From contig NZ_CP109055.1 of the NCBI RefSeq assembly GCF_035975855.1, forward strand, positions 2,046,001 to 2,110,000: 64,000 bases of DNA, in the 5' to 3' direction. A program made the position numbers and the translations under genes. Source of the stretch: Streptomyces sp. NBC_01304. Lineage in GTDB: Bacteria; Actinomycetota; Actinomycetes; Streptomycetales; Streptomycetaceae. Positions 26,025-34,749 of this stretch are shown in pieces (within the stretch, counting starts at the first letter, position 1; every line of letters begins with the position of its first letter). The notes under the pieces were generated by a model that saw only the letters and a list, made by a program, of their open reading frames with translations, did not search any database and was not told the origin of the DNA.

Positions 26025-26594
26025 TCAGATCCGCCCGTCCTCCCGGCGGTGGATCTGCTCGATCAGCTCGGCCGCAAGGGACTTGATCGTCTCGAGCCCC
26101 GCCCTCCCCCAGGGGCGCGGCTCGGTGTCGACCACGCAGATGGTGCCGAGCGCCATGCCCGTACGGTCGATGAGCGGCGCCCCCAGATAGGAGCGGATGC
26201 CGATCTCGTCGACCACCGGGTTCCCGGCGAACCGGGGATAGTCACAGACGTCCTCAAGGACCAGGGCCTTGCGGCGCACCACCACATGCGGGCAGTAGCC
26301 GTGGTCCCGCGCCATGTAGCGGCTCACCCCACTGCTCGCCGCGGCAGCCCCCAGCTCGGTGCCCGAGTGTGTGCCCTGCGGGGTGTGCAGCCCGGCGAAG
26401 AACTGCCGGTTCTCATCAATGAAGTTGACCATCGAGAAGGGCGCACCCGTGACCTCGGCAAGCCGGTCGGCGAACGCGTCGAAGGCAGGGTCGGGCTGGT
26501 CACCGAGGCCGAGCTGGCGCAGCCGCTGCACCCGGCTCGGCGCCTCCTTGTCGATCGGAGTGAGAAGCAGATGCCCTGTGGGGTCGTACGTCAT
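26025..26594 (-). CDS. GAF-domain protein downstream of the conservon
   Basis: The 189-residue soluble protein is essentially one GAF domain (about 38-185), with FDAFADRLAEVTGAPFSMVNFIDENRQFFAG, a Cys in GYCPHVVVRRKALVLEDV and GIRSYLGAPLIDRTGMALGTICVVD. GAF domains bind small ligands or chromophores. Its ATG overlaps the stop of the CvnD GTPase gene as ATGA (26591-26594), so it is translationally coupled and belongs to the conservon operon. Conservons often end with a P450 or other accessory gene; here it is a sensor domain. Confidence 0.88.
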   Translation of the reverse strand: MTYDPTGHLLLTPIDKEAPSRVQRLRQLGLGDQPDPAFDAFADRLAEVTGAPFSMVNFIDENRQFFAGLHTPQGTHSGTELGAAAASSGVSRYMARDHGYCPHVVVRRKALVLEDVCDYPRFAGNPVVDEIGIRSYLGAPLIDRTGMALGTICVVDTEPRPWGRAGLETIKSLAAELIEQIHRREDGRI

Positions 26595-27256
26595 GTGTGC
26601 GCTCCGTAGCTCGAGCTAGGTGCCGGTGTGGTGGTGAGCAGGTGCTGGACCAGCGTCACCAGGGTCTGGATGCCGGAGCTGGAGATGCGTGCGTCGCACA
26701 GCAGGACCGGCACATCGGGTCGGAGGTCTATGGCCGAGCGGACCTCTTCGGGCTCGTAGCGGTACGCACCGTCGAACTCGTTGACCGCGACGACGAATCC
26801 GATGCCCCGCCGCTCGAAGAAGTCGACGGCCGAGAAGCAGTCCTCGAGCCTGCGGGTGTCGGCGAGTACGACGGCGCCGAGGGCGCCCTCGGAGAGCTCG
26901 TCCCACATGAACCAGAAGCGTTCCTGGCCGGGGGTGCCGAAGAGATAGAGCACGTGGCGGTCGTCGAGGGTGATCCGTCCGAAGTCCATGGCCACGGTCG
27001 TGGTGGTCTTGTGCTCGACGCCCTCCAGGCTGTCGGTGGCCACGCTGACCGTGGTCAGCAGCTCCTCCGTGCTGAGCGGTTCGATCTCGCTGACCGCGCC
27101 CACGAAGGTGGTCTTGCCGACGCCGAAGCCGCCCGCGATCAGGATCTTCAGGGCGTCGGGGAAGAGGTCGTCGACCGACTCCCCCGGGGTGAGGTCGCGG
27201 GCCTCGTCGGTGAAGGCGTCGGCGGTGAAGGCTTCAGAGCCGTCGTCGTAGACCAT
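26591..27256 (-). CDS. cvnD: CvnD-type small GTPase
   Basis: This 221-residue Ras-like GTPase is the fourth component of a Streptomyces conservon. The P-loop GGFGVGKTT is at 42-50, switch II/G3 reads LFGTPGQERFWFMWDELSEGA, and NEFDGAYRYE occupies the G4 position (N-x-F-D rather than NKxD), a typical feature of this subfamily. Conservons act like a bacterial analogue of G-protein-coupled signalling: a membrane kinase (CvnA), a roadblock protein (CvnB), a DUF742 protein (CvnC) and this GTPase. It overlaps cvnC by 23 bases and the GAF gene by 4. Confidence 0.92.
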   Translation of the reverse strand: MVYDDGSEAFTADAFTDEARDLTPGESVDDLFPDALKILIAGGFGVGKTTFVGAVSEIEPLSTEELLTTVSVATDSLEGVEHKTTTTVAMDFGRITLDDRHVLYLFGTPGQERFWFMWDELSEGALGAVVLADTRRLEDCFSAVDFFERRGIGFVVAVNEFDGAYRYEPEEVRSAIDLRPDVPVLLCDARISSSGIQTLVTLVQHLLTTTPAPSSSYGAHT

Positions 27257-27608
27257 CGAGCACTGCCTCCAGTAGTGACCGGTCGGTGGGGTGGTGGCGG
27301 AAGCCGGGCGCCTTCGCGGTGAGCGCCCCGCAGTCGACGAGATCGGACAGGAGCACCTTGGTCACCACCGCGGGCAGTCTCAGCTGCGCCGCGATCTCCG
27401 CGACCGAGGTGGGCCCGCCACGGCACAGGCCGAGCGCCTGTGTGTGTTCCGGGCCCATGTGGCCGACCGGCGAGGTGCCGGTCGACATCACCAGGGAGAG
27501 CAGGTCGAGCGCCGCGGTCGGCCGGGTCCTGCCGTTGCTCACCGTGTAGGGACGGACGAGCCGGCCGGCCGCGTCGTCGAGCCATGGCCCGTCCTGCGGG
27601 GCCGCCAT
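27234..27608 (-). CDS. cvnC: CvnC-type DUF742 protein
   Basis: The 124-residue protein matches DUF742, a winged-helix-like family that is the third member of conservons. Characteristic phrases are GRLVRPYTVSNGRTRPTAALDLLSLV, LCRGGPTSVAEIAAQLRLPAVVTKVLLSDLVDCGALT and a final HPTDRSLLEAVLDGLRRRL. The ATG at 27608 lies two bases after the stop of cvnB, and the 3' end overlaps cvnD by 23 bases. It probably links CvnB and CvnD in the membrane-bound complex. Confidence 0.92.
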   Translation of the reverse strand: MAAPQDGPWLDDAAGRLVRPYTVSNGRTRPTAALDLLSLVMSTGTSPVGHMGPEHTQALGLCRGGPTSVAEIAAQLRLPAVVTKVLLSDLVDCGALTAKAPGFRHHPTDRSLLEAVLDGLRRRL

Positions 27609-27610
27609 GC

Positions 27611-28042
27611 TCAGGGCCTCAGCGCCGTCGGCTCCGCGGCTTGTCGGGCCGGGGTGATCAGATACGGCCGTACGCTCTTGACCAGCATCGCCATCTCGTA
27701 GCCGAGGACGGCGGCGTCCGCGTCGCGCCCGGCGAGCACGGCGAGGCAGGTGCCGGAGCCCGCGGTGGAGACGAAGAGCAGCGTGGACGCGAGTTCCACC
27801 ACTACCTGGCGGACCTCGCCGCCGTCCCCGAAGCGGGCGCCGGCGCTTCTGCCGAGCGAGTAGAGCCCGGAGGCGAGCGCGGCCATGTGGTCGGCGCTGT
27901 CCGGGTCTAGGCCGTGGACCGATTTGACCAGTCCGTCGGAGGAGAGCAGCACCGCACTGCGGGTGTGCGGCACGCGTTGCACCAGGCCGCTCAACAGCCA
28001 GTCGAGGTCGGAGACATGGCCGGTCGGTACTTCGCTCGCCAT
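27611..28042 (-). CDS. cvnB: CvnB-type roadblock/LC7 protein
   Basis: The 143-residue protein is a single roadblock/LC7 domain. It shows DLDWLLSGLVQRVPHTRSAVLLSSDGL, MAALASGLYSLGRSAGARF and the strand VRQVVVELASTLLFVSTAGSGTCLAVLAG. Roadblock proteins regulate small GTPases; in conservons this one is thought to control CvnD. The gene is 98 bases after cvnA and two bases before cvnC. Confidence 0.92.
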   Translation of the reverse strand: MASEVPTGHVSDLDWLLSGLVQRVPHTRSAVLLSSDGLVKSVHGLDPDSADHMAALASGLYSLGRSAGARFGDGGEVRQVVVELASTLLFVSTAGSGTCLAVLAGRDADAAVLGYEMAMLVKSVRPYLITPARQAAEPTALRP

Positions 28043-28140
28043 GGTGGTCGGCTCCTTGGGGTACGGGGGTCATGCGTGGGGGTGTCGGTGGTACGGGGCT
28101 CCGGCCGAGGTCAGCGGCCGGAGCTGCCGGGCGGGTGGGG

Positions 28141-30210
28141 TCAGCCGGCCGGACTGCGGCCCTCCCGCCGGGAGTTGTCGTCGAGGTCGTGGTGGCGGTC
28201 GTGCCCACCGTTCTGCTCGCTGTCGTGGTCCGGGTCGCCATGTGCCTCGGCGAGGCCGATGCCGCGCTGGAAGGCCGCCATCAGGCCGGGGTCGTGGCCC
28301 ACGAGGTGGCCGTTGTCCGGTGCGGGTGCGGCGGGTGCGTCGCGCAGTTGGGGCACCAGGTGTTCCTGGGCGCGTCGCTTGGGCAGTTGGGGCCGGCCCA
28401 TGGTGCCGCGTACGGATCCGCCCGATCCTCCGGAGGTGGGGGCCGCGCTGTGCTCGGCGGCCACGGACCGCTCCTCGGGGCGGATCCCGGGCAGGGCCTC
28501 CGCCGGGTTGGGCCGCTCCTCGTGCGTCGCCCGTACGGGCAACGGGGTTGCGGCGGCGATGCCGGCCGCGTCGTCGGGTCCCGGTTGCAGCGGCACATGG
28601 GCCATCGAGGCGGTGGCCTGTGCGGTGAGGCCCGCGTTGCCTGCGGTGCTCGCGTGGCCCGCGGTGCTCGCATGGCCCGCGTGGCCGGTGTGGCTCGCAT
28701 GACCCGCGTTGCTCGCGTGGCCCGCGTGACCGGTGTGCGTCGCATGGCCGGTGTGGCTCGTGTGCAGGGTGAGGGCCGGGGCCTCCGCCCTGCGCGGCAG
28801 GACCGGCGCCTGGTCTGGCGCGCTTGCCATCGCGACGGCGCCGTTCGTGGCGCCGGATCCGGCCGGGACCGCGACGGGGACCCGGCCCGCCACCGGGGCG
28901 GCGGCGACCGCGGGGACCTGTGCGCCTTGCTGCGCCTGCTGGCCCTGCTGCGACTGCTGGGATTGCGGTGCGTCTGCGGCCTGTTGGCCCTGCTGCGGCT
29001 GCGGCTCGGAGCCGAGCAGGCCCTGGGGCAGCACGATCACGGCCTGGATGCCGCCGTAGATGTTCGTCTGCAGCCGCACCGCGACGCCGTGCCTGCGGGC
29101 GAGCGCGGAGACCACGAAGAGGCCGATCCGCCCGTCGGAGAGCAGGCTGGCGACGTTGACCTGGTCGGGGTCGGAGAGCAGGGAGTTCATCTTGTTCTGC
29201 TCGGTGACCGGCATGCCGAGTCCGCGGTCCTCGACCTCCACGGCGAGGCCCGCGGTGACATGGCTTGCCCGCAGCAGCACCTGGGTGTGCGGGGCGGAGA
29301 ACACCGTGGCGTTCTCGACGAGTTCGGCGAGGAGGTGGATGACGTCGGCGACGGCGTGCCCGCGCAGGGTCCCGTCGATCGGCGGCACCAGCTTGACCCG
29401 CGAGTACTGCTCGACCTCGGCGATCGAGGAGCGCAGCACCTCGGTCATGGTGACCGGGTGGGACCACTGCCTGCGCGAGATCGCGCCGCCGAGGACGGCG
29501 AGGTTCTCGGCGTGCCGGCGGATGCGGGTGGCGAGGTGGTCGACGTGGAAGAGGCCCTTGAGCAGCTCCGGGTCCTCCACCTCGTTCTCCAGCTCGTCCA
29601 GGAGCTGGATCTCGCGGTGCACCAGGGACTGCAGCCTGCGGGCCAGATTGACGAAGACCTCGACCTTCTGCTCGCTGCCCGCGTGGCTGGACAGCTGCGA
29701 GGCCTGCACGACGGAGGCGACGGCCATGTCGTGCGCGCGGTTCAACTCCTCGGCGAGCAGGTCGAATTCGTCGCCCGACGGGGCCGGCTGTGTGGGCGTA
29801 CGGCGTGCGGGCAGGCTCTCGCCGCGGCGCAGCTGCTCGACGAGTCCGCGCAGGTCGGACTGGCCGCGCGCGCTCGTTCTGCGCAGGGACGTGAGCCGGT
29901 CGAGGGTGGCGCGCGCGGTGCGGTCGGCGCTGATGGCGGCCGCCGCGATGCCGGCGACGGCGACGGCGCCCGCGCCGGCGAGGACGGACCAGAGCTCGGG
30001 TGTGGGGGCGAGGTGCGCGGAGCGGAGGGTGAACAGGACGGCGGCCGACCCGCACAGGGCGACGGCGACCGCGGGCAGGACCGCGGTGCGCAGCAGCTGC
30101 CGGCGTATGTGGGTCTCGGGCAGCGGCGAGGCGTTGCGGGGTCCCGGCCTGCCGTGCCGCCCGCCCTCACGGCGGTCTGCGCGTGCGGCCGGTTCGCGAA
30201 GGTGAGACAT
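28141..30210 (-). CDS. cvnA: CvnA-type sensor histidine kinase with His/Gln-rich tail
   Basis: This 689-residue kinase heads the conservon. Two membrane segments lie at about 43-60 and 70-90, then a HAMP-like linker and a helical kinase domain. The ATPase domain shows ELVENATVFSAPHTQV (N box), VEVEDRGLGMP (D box) and SDGRIGLFVVSALARRHG (G box). After about residue 420 comes a long disordered tail with a glutamine-rich block (QPQPQQGQQ type) and then a tandem of GHAxHTGHA units near residues 485-530 (28620-28760), giving more than ten histidines. Such a tail is not typical of the family as I remember it and may bind metal. The ATG at 30210 was chosen as the first in frame before MSHLREPAAR. 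Confidence 0.88.
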   Translation of the reverse strand: MSHLREPAARADRREGGRHGRPGPRNASPLPETHIRRQLLRTAVLPAVAVALCGSAAVLFTLRSAHLAPTPELWSVLAGAGAVAVAGIAAAAISADRTARATLDRLTSLRRTSARGQSDLRGLVEQLRRGESLPARRTPTQPAPSGDEFDLLAEELNRAHDMAVASVVQASQLSSHAGSEQKVEVFVNLARRLQSLVHREIQLLDELENEVEDPELLKGLFHVDHLATRIRRHAENLAVLGGAISRRQWSHPVTMTEVLRSSIAEVEQYSRVKLVPPIDGTLRGHAVADVIHLLAELVENATVFSAPHTQVLLRASHVTAGLAVEVEDRGLGMPVTEQNKMNSLLSDPDQVNVASLLSDGRIGLFVVSALARRHGVAVRLQTNIYGGIQAVIVLPQGLLGSEPQPQQGQQAADAPQSQQSQQGQQAQQGAQVPAVAAAPVAGRVPVAVPAGSGATNGAVAMASAPDQAPVLPRRAEAPALTLHTSHTGHATHTGHAGHASNAGHASHTGHAGHASTAGHASTAGNAGLTAQATASMAHVPLQPGPDDAAGIAAATPLPVRATHEERPNPAEALPGIRPEERSVAAEHSAAPTSGGSGGSVRGTMGRPQLPKRRAQEHLVPQLRDAPAAPAPDNGHLVGHDPGLMAAFQRGIGLAEAHGDPDHDSEQNGGHDRHHDLDDNSRREGRSPAG
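28620..28760 (-). repeat. Codon-level repeat for a Gly-His-Ala tract in cvnA
   Basis: The DNA is a degenerate tandem of GGCCACGCG-like triplets that encode GHA/GHT units in the CvnA tail. Synonymous and single-base changes show it has drifted since expansion. Confidence 0.8.
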
Positions 30211-30610
30211 CAGCTTCCTCGAGTGGGGTTCCCTCGCCGGAGGCGGTGGGGAATGGGTGCGTGGGGCTCCAGCGGATCGGCGTACGACTCTTTTGACAGG
30301 TTCTGACAGATTTTGCGTACGGGGCGTGCTTGTCCGTGCCGATTCGCGGCGAGGCGCCGGATGCACCCCTGCGTTGATCGACGAGCACACACCGTAGTCG
30401 CCAACGCAACAGGTTCGGTGGGCAGTTGACAAAGTCCAGCGAGCTGCGTCCCGCTCTGGTATGAGGCCTCGCACTGCCGAACGAATGCCAGGTCGGACGG
30501 GTGTTCGCGTACGTCGCCTACGGGTGTTGCCGTACGTTGCCGACAGGTGTGCCGCTACGCCAATCCGGGCCGCATGGCGACCGTTCCGGACTGCGGGCGC
30601 CCCGCCCCGG
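30211..30610. other. Intergenic region upstream of the conservon
   Basis: It holds the promoter side of cvnA and the 3' side of the glycosidase-like gene. The clearest signal is a pair of adjoining 10-bp direct repeats, TTTTGACAGG and TTCTGACAGA (30291-30310), about 80 bases from the cvnA start. A TTGACA also appears near 30426. No gene or strong hairpin is seen. Confidence 0.5.
30291..30310. promoter_or_regulatory. Adjoining 10-bp direct repeats in the cvnA promoter region
   Basis: Two units of TTnTGACAGR lie head to tail, one helical turn apart. This spacing suits a dimeric activator, but could also be two overlapping -35-like elements. Confidence 0.35.
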
Positions 30611-32806
30611 TCACACCCAGTCGATGTCGCCGGGTCCGCCGCGCACGCTCCCGCGTGCCGTGACGACCTCGGTCTCCCCCAGCGTCCGCAGTCGCCCGGA
30701 GCCGTCGGGCCGTACGGTCAGGACCGGACTGTCGAACCCGGCGCCGCCGGCGGCCGCCCCGCCGACCGCGAGCCGCCCGTCGGGCCTGGGCCCGATGCCG
30801 AGCAGGCGCAGATAGCCGAACAGGGGCTGGGCGTGCGCGTGTTGGTTGGCGACCGGCCAGGCCTGCATGGCGACGCCGACCTCGGGCAGCACCCAGGTCC
30901 GGCCGGGGCGCTCCGACTCGGGCGGCAGGTAGGCGTCGGGGCCGGAGAGCGTGCCCTCCCACAGGTCGGGGTAGGCGCGGGCGTGCGCGTGCAGGGTCAT
31001 GCGGCGCCATTCGTCCCAGGCCAGGTCGGGGTCGATCTCGGCGGCCGCCCAGACGAGTGTGGCGTTGATGGCGTACCAGATCCCGCCCCGGTCGGCCTCG
31101 GGCGCCGGCCACTGCAGCCGTGCGCCGAGCGGCGAGTCCTTGCGCACCAACTCGTCGATGGTGGCGAGGAGTTGGCGGGAACGGTCGGCGTCCGCGGCGC
31201 CGCACAGGATGGCCCACGGCTGCACCTCGAGCCACATGTCGTGCTCGCCGACCGGGTCGTCGCCGGGTCCGTGCGCCCGCCGGAACCACCGGCCGTTCCA
31301 CTCCCCCGCTACCCGCCGGCGCAGCTGCTCGCCGTACGTCCGCGCCTCGTCGGCCGTTCCGTGGTCGCCGAGCCGGTCCGCGAGCCCCGCGTACACCGGC
31401 AACACCCAGGCGGCCATCGCGGAGTTGAGCACGGACTCGCCGCGGTCGATCATCGTCTGCCGGTCGGTGTGCACCTCGTCGAGCACCAGGTCGTTCCAGT
31501 CGGCGTTGCGGATCCGTACGTGCCCGTGCTCGCCGGTGCCGACGACGTCCTTGAAGTACCGGAACTGGCGCCGCAGATGCTCGCCGAGCGACACCTCGGG
31601 CGCCTTGTACGCGGGGTGGAAACCGGCCGGCGCGGCGAAGGCGGCCAGGTCACCGGTCGCGGCGGCGTACTCGGCGGCGAGCCACAGGGCCCACAGGTTC
31701 TGGTCGGAGGGCCGGAACAGGTCGGTGCGCGGCTGCTTGTCCGCATCGAGCGCATAGGGCAGTTCACCGTCCTCGCTCGCCCAGGCGCAGGTGTTGCGCA
31801 GCACGGACAGCGCGAGGTCCGGTTCGGTGTGGACGAGCGGCAGGGCGTGCTGCAGCGGATCACGCGCGGCGCCGTTGAAGCCGTGCCTGAAGGAGTACGC
31901 GGACCCCTGGTCGAGGGTGTGCCCGCCGAGCACGCCGTCGGCGCAGATTCCCCCGGTGAGCTGCGCGGCATGCCAGGGGATCTCGACGGCGGCCTCGGGC
32001 GCCCGGCCGGCTGCGGCGCGCGGCAGGCGGGACCGAAGGGTCTGCAGGGACTGCTCGTAGAGGGCTTGCGGGGAAGGCGTCAACTTCCCCTCTGCGATGC
32101 CGGGTTCGCGTACGCCGTCGGTCCCGTCCTCGGCCACACCGAAGCGGAACCACGCCGTGTGCCGCTGCCCCGGTGCGAGGTCGACGGGAACGGTGACGCG
32201 CAGCGGGCCCTGACTGCCCTCGGCCCGCATCTCCCCTGCCGCCCCGTCGAGCGCTTCCAGGCGAAGCGGCACACCACCTTCGTACACGGGCGGAGACTTG
32301 CGCGTCCCGATCTCGAGGTACTCCAACTGCCGCTGTCTGACGTCCCATTCCTCGGTCAGCTGCCCGCGCAGGGGCGACGCACCCTCGTTGGCCACGTCGA
32401 CCCGCACCAGCACGAACGGCTGCTCCCCCTCGGGGCACAGCACCGTGCGTTCCAGGGCAGCGCCTTCGGTGCGGGCACGCGCGCGTGCGTACGTCGGTCC
32501 GAACAGCAGCTCCGTGTCCGGCTGGTCCGAGCTCAACAGGCTTGCGCCACGGGCGTCTTCGAGGGTGCTGACACCGGTGCCGCGCGGCTCCGGTTCGGTG
32601 AGCCAGCGCAGGCCACGGTGCTCGTCCCAGAGGCCGCTGCGGCCCTCGGTGTCGGCGACGAGGGTGAGCCTGCGGTTGCCGAGGTGGATCCAGCGTCTGC
32701 GGGTGGGCGGGTCGATGAAGCGGTTCCACGCCGGGTGCACGGCCCCGGCCCGGAGGGCGAACGCGGGCAGACCCTCGTCCTCGGTCCAGCTGCCGTACGA
32801 GCTCAT
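30611..32806 (-). CDS. Six-hairpin glycosidase / glycoside phosphorylase-like enzyme
   Basis: The 731-residue protein has an N-terminal beta-sandwich of about 270 residues (WNRFIDPPTRRRWIHLGNRRLTLVADT, GPLRVTVPVDLAPGQRHTAWF), a helical linker and an (alpha/alpha)6 barrel. Barrel landmarks are TGGICADGVLGGHTLDQGSAYSF, DQNLWALWLAAEYAAATGDL and RIRNADWNDLVLDEVHTD. The last resembles the DWND signature of GH94-type phosphorylases and related GH36-like enzymes, with Asp as the acid. A final WVLPEVGVAMQAWPVANQHAHA block lines the active site. I cannot tell hydrolase from phosphorylase. There is no signal peptide, so it acts in the cytoplasm on imported oligosaccharide. It is 31 bases downstream of the metallo-hydrolase gene and may share its transcript. 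Confidence 0.75.
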   Translation of the reverse strand: MSSYGSWTEDEGLPAFALRAGAVHPAWNRFIDPPTRRRWIHLGNRRLTLVADTEGRSGLWDEHRGLRWLTEPEPRGTGVSTLEDARGASLLSSDQPDTELLFGPTYARARARTEGAALERTVLCPEGEQPFVLVRVDVANEGASPLRGQLTEEWDVRQRQLEYLEIGTRKSPPVYEGGVPLRLEALDGAAGEMRAEGSQGPLRVTVPVDLAPGQRHTAWFRFGVAEDGTDGVREPGIAEGKLTPSPQALYEQSLQTLRSRLPRAAAGRAPEAAVEIPWHAAQLTGGICADGVLGGHTLDQGSAYSFRHGFNGAARDPLQHALPLVHTEPDLALSVLRNTCAWASEDGELPYALDADKQPRTDLFRPSDQNLWALWLAAEYAAATGDLAAFAAPAGFHPAYKAPEVSLGEHLRRQFRYFKDVVGTGEHGHVRIRNADWNDLVLDEVHTDRQTMIDRGESVLNSAMAAWVLPVYAGLADRLGDHGTADEARTYGEQLRRRVAGEWNGRWFRRAHGPGDDPVGEHDMWLEVQPWAILCGAADADRSRQLLATIDELVRKDSPLGARLQWPAPEADRGGIWYAINATLVWAAAEIDPDLAWDEWRRMTLHAHARAYPDLWEGTLSGPDAYLPPESERPGRTWVLPEVGVAMQAWPVANQHAHAQPLFGYLRLLGIGPRPDGRLAVGGAAAGGAGFDSPVLTVRPDGSGRLRTLGETEVVTARGSVRGGPGDIDWV

Positions 32807-32837
32807 CCGGGCCCTCCGGGGTTCGGGTCCTGCGCGG

Positions 32838-34034
32838 CTAGGCGACCGGCGCCGCCTCGGGCTGACCGGGCTCGCCGACCGGCTCGGACCGGGGTTTGCC
32901 AGTGTCCCCGGACGCACTGCGGGCCGCATCCGACGCGGGCGCCGCGACGCCGCGCCACCACGGCGATACCGGGAGGGTGTCCGCGGTCGGCTCGAAGGGC
33001 TGCCCGGGCTCCGGCAGCGCGACCGTCACCCCCGCGCGGCGCCCCGCGGCGAAGGTGTCCTCGCCCGGCTCGTCCCACGGGTGCGGGGCGAGGTTGAACG
33101 TGCCCCAGTGGATCGGCAGGAACGCGCCGTGCGGGCCGCCCTGCAGGTCCAGGTGCGCCTGGATGCCCTCCTGCGGCGTCATGTGGATGTCGGGCCAGAA
33201 GTCCGAGTAGGCGCCGATCTGGACCATCGTCGCGTCGAACGGTCCGTACGCCTCGCCGATGTCCTTGAAGCCGGGGAAGTAGCCGGTGTCCCCGCTGTGG
33301 AAGATGCGGTGCTCGTCGCCCGCGACGGCCCAGGAGGCCCACAGGGTGTGCTGCTGGTTGCGCAGTCCGCGGCCGCAGAAGTGGCGGGCGGGCGTGGCGG
33401 TCAGCGTGAGGCCGGCGATCTTGGTGCTCTCGTGCCAGTCCAGCTCGCGCAGCCGGTCGGCGGGCACGCCCCAGTGCTCGAGGTGGGCGCCGACGCCGAG
33501 GGGCACCGCGAAGACCGTGTCCGTACCGGCCAGGGCCTTGATGGTGGGCATGTCGAGGTGGTCGTAGTGGTCGTGCGAGATGACCACGGCGTCGACCGGG
33601 CCGAGCGCCGCGAGCGGCACCGGCACGGGGTGCAGCCGCTTCGGCCCGGCGAAGGCGAAGGGCGAGCAGCGCTCTCCCCACACGGGGTCGAACAGGATCC
33701 GCCGGCCGTCGATCTCGGCGAGCACGCTGGAGTGCCCCATCCAGGTGAGCCGCAGCCCGCTCGCCGGGGGCTTGGCGAGGTCGGCGAGGGTCGTCGGGTG
33801 CACGGGCACGGTGCCGACCGGGGCACGGCGCAGGCGCTGCTCCTTCGCGAAGTAGAGCTTGGCGAATTCGATCTTGGAGCCGACGGGCCCGACCCTGGCG
33901 CCGACGGGGTTCTGGAACGTGCCGTCGGCGAAGTTCGGCGATCTACGGATCCGCGCCAGCCGCTCGCCGCTCGGCTCGGCGCCGAAGGCGTCGGGCCGCA
34001 GCGAGCTGAGCCCTGGGAGCAGGGAACGGGTCAC
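32838..34034 (-). CDS. Metallo-beta-lactamase-fold hydrolase (UlaG/NAPE-PLD-like)
   Basis: This 398-residue enzyme has the metal motif SHDHYDHLD near residues 158-166, preceded by LTWMGHSSVLAEIDGRRILFDPVWGERCSPF and followed by PARHFCGRGL, HSGDTGYFPGFKDIG and LPIHWGTFNLAPHPW, which together give the two-metal site of the NAPE-PLD/UlaG branch. Members hydrolyse phosphodiester or lactone bonds; the substrate is unknown. The last 50 residues are a low-complexity Ala/Pro/Ser tail. The GTG at 34034 follows GGAGGTGCC. It precedes the glycosidase-like gene on the same strand. Confidence 0.88.
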   Translation of the reverse strand: MTRSLLPGLSSLRPDAFGAEPSGERLARIRRSPNFADGTFQNPVGARVGPVGSKIEFAKLYFAKEQRLRRAPVGTVPVHPTTLADLAKPPASGLRLTWMGHSSVLAEIDGRRILFDPVWGERCSPFAFAGPKRLHPVPVPLAALGPVDAVVISHDHYDHLDMPTIKALAGTDTVFAVPLGVGAHLEHWGVPADRLRELDWHESTKIAGLTLTATPARHFCGRGLRNQQHTLWASWAVAGDEHRIFHSGDTGYFPGFKDIGEAYGPFDATMVQIGAYSDFWPDIHMTPQEGIQAHLDLQGGPHGAFLPIHWGTFNLAPHPWDEPGEDTFAAGRRAGVTVALPEPGQPFEPTADTLPVSPWWRGVAAPASDAARSASGDTGKPRSEPVGEPGQPEAAPVA

Positions 34035-34151
34035 GGCACCTCCTGGAGGATCGGCAGGTTTTCCATTATGGGCTGGGGGTCCGACAGTGGCGTCATGGGC
34101 CGGATCCGCCCTGGTGAGACGTATCGCGGTGGACGGGGCTCATGGGGCTGC

Positions 34152-34610
34152 TCAGCCCTGTCCGCGCCGCTGGCCGTAGGCGCGCTCGACGTGCAGCCGG
34201 AGCACGATCCGCTGGTCGCGCACCATGGCCGCGCGGTAGTCGTCCCAGTCGGGGTGTTCGCCCCGTACGTCGCGGAACAGGGTGATCAGCTCCTCGACGG
34301 TCGCGTCGTGCGGGTCGGCGGCGACCGGGGTGAGCTCGGCGGTGGCGTCGACGACGGTGTAGTCCCAGCGGTCGTCGCTGGTGACGTGGTAGCTCGCCCG
34401 CGGGTCGCGCAGCAGGTTGCGGGTCTTGGCCCGGTCGGCCGTGATCGAGACGCGGATGATGCGCTCGTCCGGGTAGTAGTGGTGGTTCACGTTCGACAGC
34501 TGGGGGCGGCCGTCGCGCCGGAGGGTGACCAGGACCCCGCCGTCGTATTCGGAAACCAGCTTCAGCAGAGCGTCCTCGCGCGCGTCGGGTGACTCGTCGG
34601 TAGCCGTCAT
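34152..34610 (-). CDS. PPOX-class F420-dependent oxidoreductase
   Basis: The 152-residue protein has the split-barrel flavin/F420-binding fold: LLKLVSEYDGGVLVTLRRDGRPQLSNVNHHYYPDERIIRVSI, then DRAKTRNLLRDPRASYHVTSDDRWDYTVVDATAEL and a closing HPDWDDYRAAMVRDQRIVLRLHVERAYG. This arrangement is typical of the small F420-dependent (TIGR03618-type) enzymes abundant in actinobacteria, which reduce diverse substrates or biliverdin. The ATG at 34610 begins at the conserved N-terminal region; the upstream open frame reads as non-coding. It is divergent from the AhpD-like gene. Confidence 0.88.
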   Translation of the reverse strand: MTATDESPDAREDALLKLVSEYDGGVLVTLRRDGRPQLSNVNHHYYPDERIIRVSITADRAKTRNLLRDPRASYHVTSDDRWDYTVVDATAELTPVAADPHDATVEELITLFRDVRGEHPDWDDYRAAMVRDQRIVLRLHVERAYGQRRGQG

Positions 34611-34749
34611 GACCTGCTCAACGCGGCATGCGCCCGCAGGATTCCGGTCCGTGTGAATCCGCTGGATCCGCGATGTCACATTCCCGGGTGCCGGGTCCGT
34701 CGTAGGGGTGACAAGGCAGACACAGCAGTCCTCGTACGGAGGTGGCCCC

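Noticed and set aside
27914..30205. Long plus-strand frames opposite the conservon kinase
   Set aside because: They are Arg/Gly/Ala-rich mirror frames typical of GC-rich genes; the kinase boxes are clear on the minus strand.
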